Assembly: GCF_019399895.1 (NCBI RefSeq)
Contig: NC_091876.1
Span: 3,696,381-3,760,380 of the forward strand
Reading direction: 5' to 3'
DNA from: Cardiocondyla obscurior
Taxonomy: Eukaryota > Arthropoda > Insecta > Hymenoptera > Formicidae
DNA: 64,000 bases
The position numbers and the translations under genes were made by a program. Positions 49,891 to 62,589 of the stretch are shown piece by piece. The notes beneath the pieces were generated by a model, which worked only from the letters and a program-made list of their open reading frames with translations, was not told the DNA's origin and did not search any database. The number at the start of each line of letters is the position of its first letter. The first letter of the stretch is position 1.

Positions 49891-52800
49891 CGAAACGCGG
49901 GGCAGTTCGTCGAGGTGCGGCGGGGGGTCAGAGCGATTACGTTTCCCAAACCCCTTGCTCTCTCGCGCGACCGAGTCACCGGCACCACCATCCACCACCG
50001 TTTTGCTTCCCTGCAACCCCCGCGCGAATTTCCAGCCCCGTTCGACCCTGCGTCTCGTCCCACCGGACCCTTTACGGCGCTCGAACAACCCTATTCGTTT
50101 GTTTCAGCCCGTATGTGCGCGTACACGGAGGTATGCAATTTCGGTGTCGGGAATGCGCGTTACTGAACGAACGACCGATCCGTGTATCAGTGTTGGAACT
50201 CTTATGGAAAAAAGAAAGGACGGCTGCCCCTCTCGGGAAAGCGGCGAATTACAAATAATTTTGCCGAAACATTATGCTTAACGTAAATGACTATGTCCCA
50301 CGGTGAACATTGGTTGTACAAATATTCTACTGAAATTAAAAAAGGTAAAATTATACGGTAAATTCTTTCAATGTCGCGCGAATTGATTCTCGTGTTATTT
50401 CTATTTTTTAAAGCATCTGCGTTACAGAAAAAAAAAATTATAGAGACAATAATTCCCTAATAACGGCTGATGCCCGGCGTTCGATACGAGTGTTTGTCGG
50501 TATTTCGTATTAGCGTTCCTATTACTCTCCCGCTGTTACGGTTACCAGGCGACATAACGTTTTCCGGTAACGAAACACACGAGTGCATAGGGGCACGCCG
50601 ACGCGCGGACATATCGGAACGCAGACTCGTGGATCCGAATCCGGGCGGCATGCTCGCACAGTTATGCTGAAAATCTTGACTGGAGGACCCTTTCGCATAC
50701 CGATCGCCCGGGCCAATCCGATCGAGGATGCATCCGTAGGCACGCCGGATCGGAGACGCGCCTAGTCGGCCAGTCGGGTAACCAAATGATGCATATCTCT
50801 CCTCGATCCGTCGTGTCCCGAATGTCTCGACATGTTGCGCGCTCTCCCGTTCGGAGGAACGATGGGAGGACGAGGGTGAGGTATAGGATAGTCTCTCTCT
50901 CTCTCTCTGCGTGGGTGGGCGAAGCTCGAAAGCCGGGTTTGAGGACGAGCACTCGGGGAGGGCCAGCGTATGGTTGCGATGAGGTCGAGAGCTTGCGGCC
51001 GGATGCCAGTCTGACCATGTCTCTACAGGCGCGTTACTTGCGAGCTCGTCAGCCTCTCGCTCCTAGACGCATCCTCGCTAGAATCCGAGCAATGCGGCTC
51101 AAGAGTCCGCGCCGGCGCTGCAGCTGCACTCTAGAACGCGGCACTCGGCTGCTCGGATGCAGCTATACCGGGCGGCGATCCTCCACGGGGATTGGCCGGT
51201 CGAATATCATCGAGAAGAGCCACTGGGTGGACTTCAGTGGCTGCGGTATGCGCGATAATAGGGGGATCTTCGCCGTGGTATCGAAAGAAAATCCCGATGC
51301 ACCGTACGCAATGCAAGTGTCCGAATCTTTTTTTTTCTTTTTTTAATTTTGTTTTTCTTTTTTTTTTGTTTTTCTATTTCTTTTTCTTTTTATTCAGAAG
51401 TTAACTCGCTTTCCCGTGGCAAAGTATAATATATGATCGGGAATACATTCTACATGCGCGCAATTATTTTTTAAAATAAATATATATGAAATCAGAGGGA
51501 AATGCAGATTTATGTAGGTTAATTTTATAAATTTCGCATTTGGCGGTTTAAATTCTGGTCAACGATGCTTTAAAATTCAATGTTATACATCAAATTTGTT
51601 GTTATAATTGTGAAATTTGCATTGCCCACTGTGCATTACATTAATAATTGGGTCGACTCGATTTAAGCTTTTAATCAAGTACTGACAAAATGCGTGCGCC
51701 GAGCCGATCGCGCGGTATTCCCTCTCGCTCGGCGTGACGGAGACGCGTCGAATGCGGCTTTTGCAAATGAATTTTTCGGGGCACGCCATCGTTCCGCGTT
51801 GATACGTTTGCATCGCGGTGATTTCGCAGGGCACCGAGCTATATAACGCGCGAGGGGCCGCGGGTAACGAAATTCCCCCGATGCGTGCATCTCACGCATT
51901 CCGCAGCGAGATTGCGCAAAAATCGAGCGAAACAAACGCAACTAATTTAACTGCTTTCGAACAATTAATCCGAAGCATTTAATTTAATTGCGCCGCAACC
52001 CGTCGAGTCCGGCCAGCGGCAGTCGAAACAACGACCGGCGCAAAATCCGGGACGGAATTTTCGGCTCGACGCGATGGTTCGAATTCTTTGGCGCGTGTAA
52101 AACAAAATAAAAACATTTGACAGTTCGAAAGTTGACCCGGAGAAAGCGCGCTCTCGTTGCAGCGACATTTGAGGTTTGACGCAATTCATTTCATAGAAAC
52201 GTCGAACAATTTAATAGACACGCCCGCATGCATTCCTTCCTCTTATTTTATCTATTTTATTTTAATATCACTTGAATACTTCTCCGTTCAGATTACAGAA
52301 CGGTGCGCCCTTTTCTATAAACGTTAATTTTTAAGTTAACAATTTTTTTAGACGCTTTAACAAGCGCCAAGACATCCCGAAAGGAAATAAATTGCAAAAA
52401 GGACTTGCTGTATTAATTTGTTTAAATTAAATAAACATGAATGGGTGTAAAAGCTCCAAGTTCTCGCGCAAGCGTTAAAAAAGAAGGAGCGATTGATAAA
52501 GTAGACGCGGAGAAAAAGACGAGAACGACGAGACGGCGCGCGGGAAAGTGCAGGCCGCGTAGTGGATGGGTATAATTAATAGCAAACCCGTATAAATCAG
52601 AGACAGGTTGGATGCACGCTGGTACACGGCGTTACCGATGCAGGATTATGCCCAGAGGGGCGGTTACCCCACGACTCGCTAATTTTTCACACAGCCGCCA
52701 TAATGGTCCGGGCTAATTACTGATTTTTATCTCCGAGTTGCTTCCGAGCGAGTGTGGGTGCGCTTACGGCGTCGGCGTGACCGAGAGGTGTAAAAAGAGA

Positions 52801-54191
52801 ACGAGCTCGCGGTGATAAAATGCGACGAGGGAGAAAAAAAAAAAGCGATTCGAGACCGGAGCAGACCAAACAGTCGATTTTGCATTGGCCGCGCCCACGA
52901 TGCATTTAACTGTCCGTCTAAAGAACAATGTTACCCGGACGAAATTGACGTCTACGTTTGCACAAAGTCGGCGGTATGTCACGGCGACGGGAATTCGCGT
53001 ATTCTTCGCGCTACAGGCCGCTCCAAGTTTCACGCGCCAGCCTGAGATATTCCTTCACCTCAGTAGATACAGCTAACCAGCCCCAGACGCCTATGTACTT
53101 AACGTAACCCATGTAAGCTCACGCTAGAACAAATTTACCACCAAGCTGCTCTCCTCCCCCCCTCGTGCCCCTCCCTCTCGCCTCGCCGTGCCTCCACCGA
53201 GCGCTTCGAGTCCCTTCTCACCCCTCGTAATTCGCCCACGAAACACCGATGCTATGAAGTTGTGTTGAACTTTTCGCGAGCATAGTTTGCAGAACACCCT
53301 CGGGTGACTGCGAGCGCTTACCTTCGTTCGTGACATATATCTACAGAGAGGAGGGCGTCTGTCAGCGGAAAGCGGAAAAGCAGGAGAAACGAAAGGTGAG
53401 CCAGACGGAGAGAGAGAAGCGTCAATAGCGTTTCGTCGTCTGAAAAAAGCTCGCACGAATTTTTATCGGGCAACCGCTAGATCGGCATTAACTGCTACCT
53501 GTTGCCTGCCTGCGTGAAATTCTGATCGGCGAATCGTATCGATTTAGCGGCGGCGCAACTACTTGACTGGCGCAGCCCCAACATCTTCGACAAGTTCGGT
53601 TGATTATAAATTAAGCGCGATTTATTAATGCGAAAGCCCGAAATTGCGAACTATCGCCGAGAGTCTTTATAGCGCCGAGTATTAATTATCAATGTAATTT
53701 CCTCAATAAATATCAAAGACTTTGCGGCATATATACGAACTCGCCCTGCGCTCCTTTGTACGAAGCTTCTTGCAGCCTTTCTTTTCCTTTTTCTTTCGCC
53801 GAGTCTGTAGATCCTAACTAGCGCATACGCACGTTGGCAGCTAAAATCGTACACGCGTTAGGAATTCTCGGCACGGCAGTCGGAGCCAACAGGCTCCGCA
53901 GAAACTTACGGGCCAACTTTGAGGGGGGTATAACGGCATTACAACGTTATTAGATTTACCGCAAGCACCTACCCGGAGGCACTCCTGCACATTACCCACA
54001 TACCCCTACCGAAGTATAAGTAACCCTAAGCGTCCCATAGAGCTCACCTCACGGCTCTTCCACCGTCGAGCATTAAATTATGCGCGTGAGTCCTGTGGCT
54101 GCGAGCCACTACGTTTGTTTTTCACATTAATTCCGACTAATCGTAAAATTCTTTTAGCGAACAAGCCACGATCGCTCTGACATGTAAATGT

Positions 54192-54212
54192 AAAAAAAAA
54201 AAAAAAAAAAAA
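54192..54212. repeat. Poly-A run
   Basis: About 20 A residues followed by AT-rich DNA. Confidence 0.9.
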
Positions 54213-56236
54213 TAAAAATACGTTTAAATACACACATTTGTTTTTCATTTACATTAATACATTACAAATTATTTTATGTTATTAATTAGTTTATTCATTT
54301 ATTTTATTTTTCAAGAATGACCACAAATATGCGTCATTATAATTTCATAAAAAAAAAAGCAAAAAAGAAAATAATTTTAAACGCGAGAAATAACACGAGG
54401 ACGCCTGTGGCGTCACAGATACCACGGCCGCGAGAAGTGCAAGAGGACAAGAGAAATTTCGGCGCGGCTAGCTATTGAGTAGCTACCCTTAAGATAAGGG
54501 TGGATTCACCCTGTCTCTCATACGTTTTCGCTATCTGACGCTAAACGGCACCGCCGCTCGGTGGCCTTCCACGGCAAAAGGGATGCTCGGTTCTACATAA
54601 TACGCTGGCACATTACTGTCGAAGCGCCGCTAGATAAGCAGAATTTAGAACGGAGTGCGACAGGACTTTTGTACGCATTCGTCGGATCGCCGTGTCGTTC
54701 GGGCGTGCAATATTGGGCATTTCAAGTCGCAAGAGTCAAGCCTTGAGTATTATCAAACTATCAGAATGCAAAGAAATGCTATCTGAAATTTCGGAAATTT
54801 GATTCAACTGATAATGAACTGGCCGGAAGAAAATTTTTAATAATATATACTTTTTCAACAATTTCTTGCAAGTCCGTAAGCAATAATTGTTAACGCGATA
54901 ACTGAGTAAAAATTATTAAAAATATCTTCGATCTAATATGACAGTGGGTTGTCGGACGGCTCGATTCTTATCACTGAACGCTCGATGCTCGATAAAATAA
55001 CAGCGACGAAACTGATTTCGAGAGCCAAGGAAAACGGAGCTAACGCAACAAAGGCCTTTACACGTCTCATCCCCAACTCATTTAAGGCTAACTGTCCACA
55101 ACGGGGGTGCAAACTACCCTTATCTGCGGACGTTTATGCCCACGCCTTATCTGGTAGCCCCCGACCGCCTCGCGCTCGCTAACAACTAGGTATTCTCTCT
55201 TCCAAGCCAATCTCCTTTCTCAAACGACCACAAGTTCTCTTCCTCTCTTTTCATAGACTAGCTTCTTACTTATTTTTTATATTTTTTATTTACATTTTTA
55301 CATGTAATTAAAATTATCTGTAGTAATTAAAAAAATCTGTAATTAAAATTTTTTTTTGTTATTTCTAATAAAAATTAATTTATTACTATGTAAAATAATT
55401 GAATTGTTTAAGTAATTTAATTAATTAGAAGAACATTAAAATTAAAAAAAAGTTGAAATAATACATCAAATATAATATTTTCTGTGAATAAAATTGATGA
55501 CCGTAACGGGAAACTTAAATATCAAATTATTATAATTTATCTCGCTTATTAAAAAATTTCGGTCTGCGATAAGTAAATATATGTAGGAAGAGCAGAAAGG
55601 CGATGGGCGGAATCTCGGTGTTTCTTATCTCGCGTTATTTCTATACGCACGTCTCGTTCCGTTCCGCGGGTCGAGACGATTGCCGAACGATGGGAAGCGG
55701 CTCCACTGCGGTCGCGGGATGTTGCGGCGAAAACAAAGACGTTACTCGCCCCTATCTGAGGGTTGTAAAGTAACCGTCGAACGACGACGAAACAGGGGTG
55801 TAATAAATGAGATAAGCTACGGATAGATTCCTGCGGGAGCGGAAAGCATAATCGATGCGTTCCTTCGTAACGCGATCAACGTCGAGCCTTATCTAATCGC
55901 ATCGGACGGGAAGGGAAAAAAAAAATATCCGCTCGTGGCGAACGCAGCGGCGACGTGATAAATCCCTCGCGAGTCGATAGACACAATTAAATTGTTAAAC
56001 TCGTTCCCGGTGAACTGACCGCTGAAGGGAGCGTCGCCGACCGATTGACGCGGAATTAGAACGCGGCGCGAATGAAATAGCGCATCTCACGTTTACGTAA
56101 GTGTCGTCGAGTCAAAAGTGGTGACTGATACCGGTGGGCAGAGAGTACGCTTGTTTGCGGATTGCGCGTGCTGGTGGTTGTAATCGCGCGAGGCGCGTAA
56201 CGTTACAGCAATCATATTATCGATCGCGTCGCACAG

Positions 56237-56271
56237 TTTTTTTTTTTCTTTTTTTTTATTTTATTTTTTTG
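56237..56271. repeat. T-rich tract
   Basis: Poly-T with single C, A and G interruptions, on a GC-rich background. Confidence 0.85.
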
Positions 56272-59200
56272 TTACATCTATCTGAATGCCTCCCGATGAA
56301 ACATTCGCCCGTCCACATTGGAGTTTTAGCCCCGCAGTTTTTTTTCGAGCGAGAAACACGCACGCCACACACGCACGTGGCAGGAGAACGTCAGACTAAT
56401 TGGAAGTCTTAATGGCACTCGACGGTAATAACGCAATCGGGATCCGGGTGTGTATGCATCATATCGATCGGAATTTGCAACGGACTCTCTCCCCCCGCCC
56501 CCGCTCGTTTTCCGAGCCCCCTCGCGATGCCGAGAGTTCTCTCGCGATTTGCCGCCCGTCCGTCAATGACGAATCAACAAACGGGACGGGTTTGATTTCA
56601 TTCATTAATTCCGAGCGACTTCGCCCGGGTTGATTTCCGTTATATTTTCTAGTTGATTGTGTGGAGGCTACAAGAGAGCGAAAAAGAGGTGAAGAACTGG
56701 AGGAGAGTCGAGCGAGGGCGTAAGCGAGCGAGACAAAGGAGATGGGGCGTGGAAACGATGAAGAGGATACTTTTCCGATAAACCGAGGAAACCGAATAAC
56801 GGCTGATAAACAGGCTATTAAATGTATCGCGCAAATCATCAACGATTAAATTACCGACGATTTTTTGTTTCCTCGTTGTCGGTTTGAATTTTTCCAGCGC
56901 TGGACGATTTTCGCCGATGTTTTCAGCGACTCTTATTAAATTTCGACTTATAAAAATATGGAAAATCCAAACGCGGGAGACCGGTTTGCGGCGGTTCGGG
57001 TTTCCCGAGGGCGGCGTGTAAATTTATCGGGCGTGAGCGAGGCGGCAAATAGGAGCCGGAAATGATAACTACCGCTCTGTGATGCGCTATCGATACCCTA
57101 AATAAGCAGTTAGCCTCGATGCATAAGCACTGGGATAATATAAAATATACACGGACTCGAATCGCTCTGCAATCTAAATTTATAATTTTTAAAGTCATAT
57201 GGGAATATTAATTATTTTTTCGCTTGATTTTATTTATTAATATTTCAATTTAAAAATATCAAACGTATATGTACTCAGCGGGCTTTCTTTATTTTAATAT
57301 CAAATATGCTTATCGAGTGTAAGAGATACAGGACAGCTCAAATCTAACATTTTCGAACTTGAAATTTTTCTCGCGGTTTAGAATCGATCTGTATTTAGCG
57401 GGAGAAAAAAAAATAAAAAGATCTATCGTTAGCAAGATTTTAATCCTGACAAGGAGTCGTTTTTATTTTTGCCCGTTTGAAAATTAATAGCTTCTCGTAA
57501 AAAAGCGGCTCGGCAGTTCTGTGAACGGTCCTGTATCGGCGACGACTACGACAGGATGCCGCGAAGGGTGAAGGATCCGTCTTATTGACATCCCGTAACT
57601 GTACCGTGATTTAATATAAACTGCACAAAGCGTCTACCTTTGATAGGTAAATATGAAATACTCCGGTCGCGGACGAGTGCCCTTTCGGGCACAGGCTCGT
57701 GCTCGAGGGTGCGTTCGGTCTCGCTTCCCGTCAGGATGCAGGACATATAGAAATACCGCGGGACTCCCAATCGTCCCCCTTCCCGCCCGTTCGACTCCCA
57801 AGGAAAATGCTCGCCGGTAAAAAGCCCCGGCGCTTTGAGAACTCTGAAGACTTTGTCGTATGCGTCTTCCTTCGCCGAGCACTCTGAATTCTTTCCGTGT
57901 ATGCAACATCTGCCGGAATAAAATCCGCGAGGTCGCTTGCATTTAACCGGACGATCATTCGAGAGAAAGCTACGGGAAATGCGTCATTTCCAGTTCACGT
58001 AATACACGTAAAAAAATTCAAATAAAATAAATATTTAAAATTTTATAAACGGACTATAATCATAGGCGTAGACAATTAAATGTAAATTTTATTTATTAAT
58101 TTATCCGGTAATTTAATATCTGCGCGGAAAGAAAGATAACAGTAAAAGTGAGCAAAGATATGTCGCTCAAGAACAAGATCGCTTTATACGGCTCGTCCGT
58201 CACGGGGCGCAATATTCTTCTCGTCGACGCTCTTTGATCCTTTATTACATTTTTACAAGCGATTACATTGGTCAGCCGCCGGCGGTCCTCCGAGACGACC
58301 TTATTCCCGCTCCTTACGATTGTCTTCGGATACTGCCTCGGTCTTGCCGGCGCGTGCCCATCCCCGAAAGCGTAACGAAGTTTTCCGTGCCGCGAGGACG
58401 AAGATACTGTTCTTGTTTATGGCAAAGTTAACCCGAGTTCTGCCCCGCGATCGGGGTTCATTCGCCCTTAATTAAGTTTAGGGGATTATAGAATTGTTCC
58501 GCAAAGTCGATTATAAGTCCGACGAGGCAAAGGCGGCGAGTTTTGCCGTGCGCAAATACGCCCGGAATTGAATTGCTCAGTTCGAGATTGCCGGTCGAAA
58601 AAGCACGCGTATCGCTGATAAAATAATTACTGGAGGTTCTTTCAGTTTCTCCTCCCCTACAACAAAAGCTGGTCAATCATATTTTCATGTATTTTACCCG
58701 TTACCCAGGGGATTTATCCTATAACGCGATCGATTAGCCGGCTCCCCTCTCGGCGCGCCTGGCATTCCCTTTCATTAAAATTGAAAATTCACTCGCGTAG
58801 CATTTAAGAGCACGCGACAAGGAAACCGTCCCCGGCAACCTTTAATTGGTACCGTCCGCTAGTTAGCGCGAAATCGTGGCTTTTGAGCGACACACGTCAA
58901 GGACAGGCGCGTCCGGTCTCTCGTCACTCTCTTGCGGAGAGCATCGAGATGGTTGAATCAACGGCGCTTAGTCTGGGCTCGTAAACCAAGAGCGGGCGAA
59001 AAAGAAAAAGAAAAAGACACAACGTTGAAGCGTACGCGCGCGAACTCACAATTTTAAACAGTCTCTCGCGACTCGATCCTCCCGACGTGGTTGGAAGTCC
59101 GGCTAGTGAGCCTGAGCGTGCAATGATTGATGCTGGAGCCAGCGGTCGCGCGGGAAGAACGGAGGGATGGGGCCGAGGGACCGGATGCTGATGGTCGACG

Positions 59201-60252
59201 AAAAGAGAGAGAGAGAGAAACGCACGAGAGAAAGAGGGGCTCGGTGTTGAAAGTGAGGAGAGACTGGAGGATTGGTCCTACGGTCCGGGGAAATTTAATT
59301 AACGTAAATGCCGCCGCCACGGCCGGCGCTACACGCCGTGTGTGGCAATCGCTCATATGCAACTCAACCCTACCCTCCTTCTTTTCCTCTCTGCCGCCCG
59401 CGTTCTCCTATTCCCCCGAACCGCCTCCTCGACACCCTTCAGCCGCGGCGTCTCACCCCAAGGCTTATCCGCTATCACGTGCATCGTCCTGAACGGCCAG
59501 CTGAGGGGGTTATTAAACATCTGGGGAACGGGGTGAGGTGCCTCGATTGCGATTGATGGATCTCGAATCAGCCGGCCTGAATTCGGTTCGATTTATAAGC
59601 ACGATCGATCGCGCGAACCGTTGAAAACGCGCCTCGCGGCGACGGCGGTGGATAAATAATCGGCGTGTAATATCTTCGGCGGAATTCGAGCTGTTTCTTT
59701 TCCCCGGGGAGAGTTAATGGCCCGGGCTAATATATTCGGTCGACGTCACCCCGCGCGCCTCGATTCGCCATGCACTCGATACGACGAAACTTCCGATGGC
59801 GGTTCACCGTCGCGAGAGGGTCTTTACGGCTATCTGTTGCGGGGTATATTCCCGCGGCAGGGTAATGCGATTTTGCCGGCTGGGGTAGAACTACCTTCGA
59901 GTATATACGTTTCACTTTATTCATACAAAGCATTTCGCTTACGCTTTTTTTGCGCTCTTTTCTTCTTCTTTTCTTTTTTTAACCCACGCTTATATTTTGT
60001 TTTCGTTAACTGTAATTATTTTTATGTCACAATCGTGCTTATTAATTAAAAAAATAATTTTTCTATTTGTAATTTACTGAATAAAAAATCTGTCATTGTA
60101 ACGTCTTAAATTGCGCGAGCTAAAAGTGGCAGCGTCGATACGTATATGAATAGATAGAAGAGTACACGCGCGGGGGGTGAAATAGAGCGGGTGAGACAGA
60201 CTAGTCAGTGGTGTCGAGGGTGACCAGGGGGTTGATGATGGAAGCGAGTAGC

Positions 60253-60268
60253 GCGGCGGCGGCGGCGA
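60253..60268. repeat. (GGC)n triplet repeat
   Basis: Run of GCG/GGC units, continuing as imperfect GGC/GGT to about 60286. Confidence 0.85.
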
Positions 60269-62383
60269 CGGCAGTGGTGGCGGCGGAGTAAGGGGTATAC
60301 TCTATAATGGCCGCGGCACGTGGTGCGTGCCCCCATTAAACCGATCGCACCCCGGATTGATTTTCAGCCTTTCGGCATTTGATCCGAGCAAACTTCGTTG
60401 TCGGTATAATTGAATCGCGAATGTTCGCCCGACTCGGCCGCAAATTGACCGAAACGCGCTGCCGGCCGCGCGCGGCGCAACGCGGACGAACTGGTGACTG
60501 CCGGCCGGTCGAACAAGAGAAAGAGAGATAGAAAGAGAAACGGAAAAAGGGGAGAGAAAAATTAGTCGCATTGAGGGTGCATGGAATCGATGAAATCGAG
60601 AAAAAAAGGTATCGAGAAGAATCGCGGGGGCGATTGGAACCGAAGAAGAGAAGGAAGGATGGAGAACGCGCGGAACGTCGCACCGCGCGCGGCTTTCCGA
60701 CGGCCGTGGAGGGAAATAAAACGGTAACTTAATTACTCACGCCCGTTGTTTGCCGGCCGATGTCGGCGCTTCTCCACCGACACGGCCACGTCGTCGGTAC
60801 TTTGACAATTAGCGGACCTGATGGATTCGTTGTGCGCTCGTCGCCGCCTCGATTCGATTGCCGCGTCACGTCTACGTTGTAATTCGATTCAACGTGCGCA
60901 GTGCGCCACCGAATATGGTCCCCCTGCCTATTTCGTTCTTTCTCTTTCTCTATTTCAAAGTCTCTTCTCTAAAAAAAGCCGAGAGGAAAAAAAAAGAAAC
61001 GGCGCATTGCGAAAGCGCGATTGAGTCCACGTCGGCTAAACTAATTCGGCGAAACTTCCGAGACCGGTCATCAAGTTAGGGCGCACGGTTTTAGACGGGT
61101 CCCACATGTCAAATAAATGGGCGTAATCGAGTGACACGTATAAAAATTTGAAAAAGCTCCAGGATTAAATCGGATCCCAACGGGAGCAGTCACGATAGGC
61201 AATCGTTCTTCAGGCCGTCTCGCGAACTACAAAACATTTCTCTTTCTGCTCTTTTTTCTCGTAAAATTTCTAAAGCAGCTTTTCCAACTCGATTTTGCAA
61301 GGGATAAAGAAACAAAGGATGTATATCTGTACCCGCGTATATCGAGCGAGTGATGCAAGTCGCGTGGGTAACAAAATTTTCTGAATTTGAAGCAGAATCC
61401 CGAGAGATGCAGCGTAATAACAAACATCTAACGAATGAACGCGGGTGCCGCTTTCGGCCGGCCGAGATGTTCGAGACGTTAAAAGAGCAACGGCGCGCGA
61501 CCCAACAGCAGCACCGGCAGAATGCATTCGTGCGGTCCGCAGGCCATAACTGCTAATTAGTCCATGCAGAACCGTATGGCAGGCTGTGGAGGGTCGACCG
61601 CCCAACGAAGCGAGTAGCAGGATGCACCCCTTTATTAAATACCATCGAAATTAAAATTATAATTGCGTTCGCTCGCAGTGCCCCTCGTTCGCGCCGAGAG
61701 CGCGCGCCCGCGCGATAGTTCTCTCTGCGAGAGATTACTCCCCCTCTCTAATATCGCGGATCGAGGATTTTGATTGGAATTCGGCGCGCTTAAAAACGCT
61801 AACGAGTCCCGATGAAGATTTCGGGAAAATATCCCATCGCGTAATTTCTAATTATCGATCTCGCGGCTGAAATCCAACGCGTCATAAAACGCGACCAGCG
61901 ATCGTTATTTTCCGCGATACCCGCGACGTTCGATAGCGATGCAATTAACATGCCGCGAGCCTACGAATTTATTTTCCAAGATGCATCTGGCCCCCTTAAT
62001 AATTTCACGTTATAAATTCCATCGATAAGAACGGTACAAATCTTTACAAAAAAAAAAAAAAGATTTAATTATTTATTTAAAAAATTAAAAAAAAAAAGAA
62101 AACCGAAAATTCGTTTCCATTCTACGTCAGTTAAAAAGTAATTAACCGCTACCGTGAAAAGAAAAGAGGGACATATCGCGCGGATGAAAAAACTTGGGGA
62201 TATCGACAAACGCAATGGGATACGGGCGAGCACTGTAATCGGCTAGCGGATATTCTAATTAGGGGTAACGCGTGTCGGTTTCTCTTGCCAGCTGAGTAAG
62301 GCATACGAGTATGCACACATAGAAGCCGTAGGTGGATGAAGAGAGGCTATCGGGGAAGGAGAGAAGAGAGAGAGAGAGGCGGG

Positions 62384-62456
62384 GGAGGTAGTAGGTTGTA
62401 TGGCTCCTGTCAGCCACTGTGCCACTGACGGCTCGCTAATTGCTCAACCAACCTCC
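62384..62456 (+). ncRNA. let-7-like hairpin candidate (weak)
   Basis: Positions 62385-62401 are identical to let-7 nucleotides 2-18. GGAGGT (62384-62389) and GGTTG (62394-62398) can pair with ACCTCC (62451-62456) and CAACC (62445-62449). An inner GTCAG/CTGAC stem forms the loop. The canonical first U and a let-7-type star arm are missing, so chance or an unrelated foldback is at least as likely. Confidence 0.15.
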
Positions 62457-62540
62457 GATCCTTCCACCCCCTCCTTCCACGTTGTGCCACCCTTCAAATC
62501 CAAATCCATCCCTTCGTAACGCCCGGCCGGCACGGCCGTT

Positions 62541-62589
62541 TCTCGTCTCCCTCCCCCCTCCCCCTTCTCTCCTCTCTCTCTCTCTCTCT
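62541..62589. repeat. C-rich then (CT)n tract
   Basis: Pyrimidine-only run grading from CCCTCCCCCC to (TC)n. Confidence 0.85.

Larger units (their letters stand above)
42157..50400. other. Downstream flank, no gene recognised
   Basis: It holds A-rich tracts (42984-43014, 45267-45294), a GGT run (44115-44130), two perfect CRE octamers (44158-44165, 46253-46260) and a TA-rich palindromic stretch (47354-47382). AT-rich blocks at 47390-47920 and 48830-49690 flank a GC-rich island at 47930-48660. A tRNA-like B-box sequence lies near 47932 on the minus strand. Confidence 0.55.
50401..58000. other. Downstream flank, no gene recognised
   Basis: It holds a CT run (50892-50908), a T-rich tract (51331-51395), a 21-nt poly-A run (54192-54212), a T-rich tract (56237-56271) and an AT-rich block (55260-55560). 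The open frames at 50662-51346 lie in GC-rich DNA on both strands and lack domains. Confidence 0.55.

Noticed and set aside
50662..51346. 118- to 186-codon frames on opposite strands
   Set aside because: GC-rich chance ORFs; mutually overlapping, with CT-repeat content and no motif.
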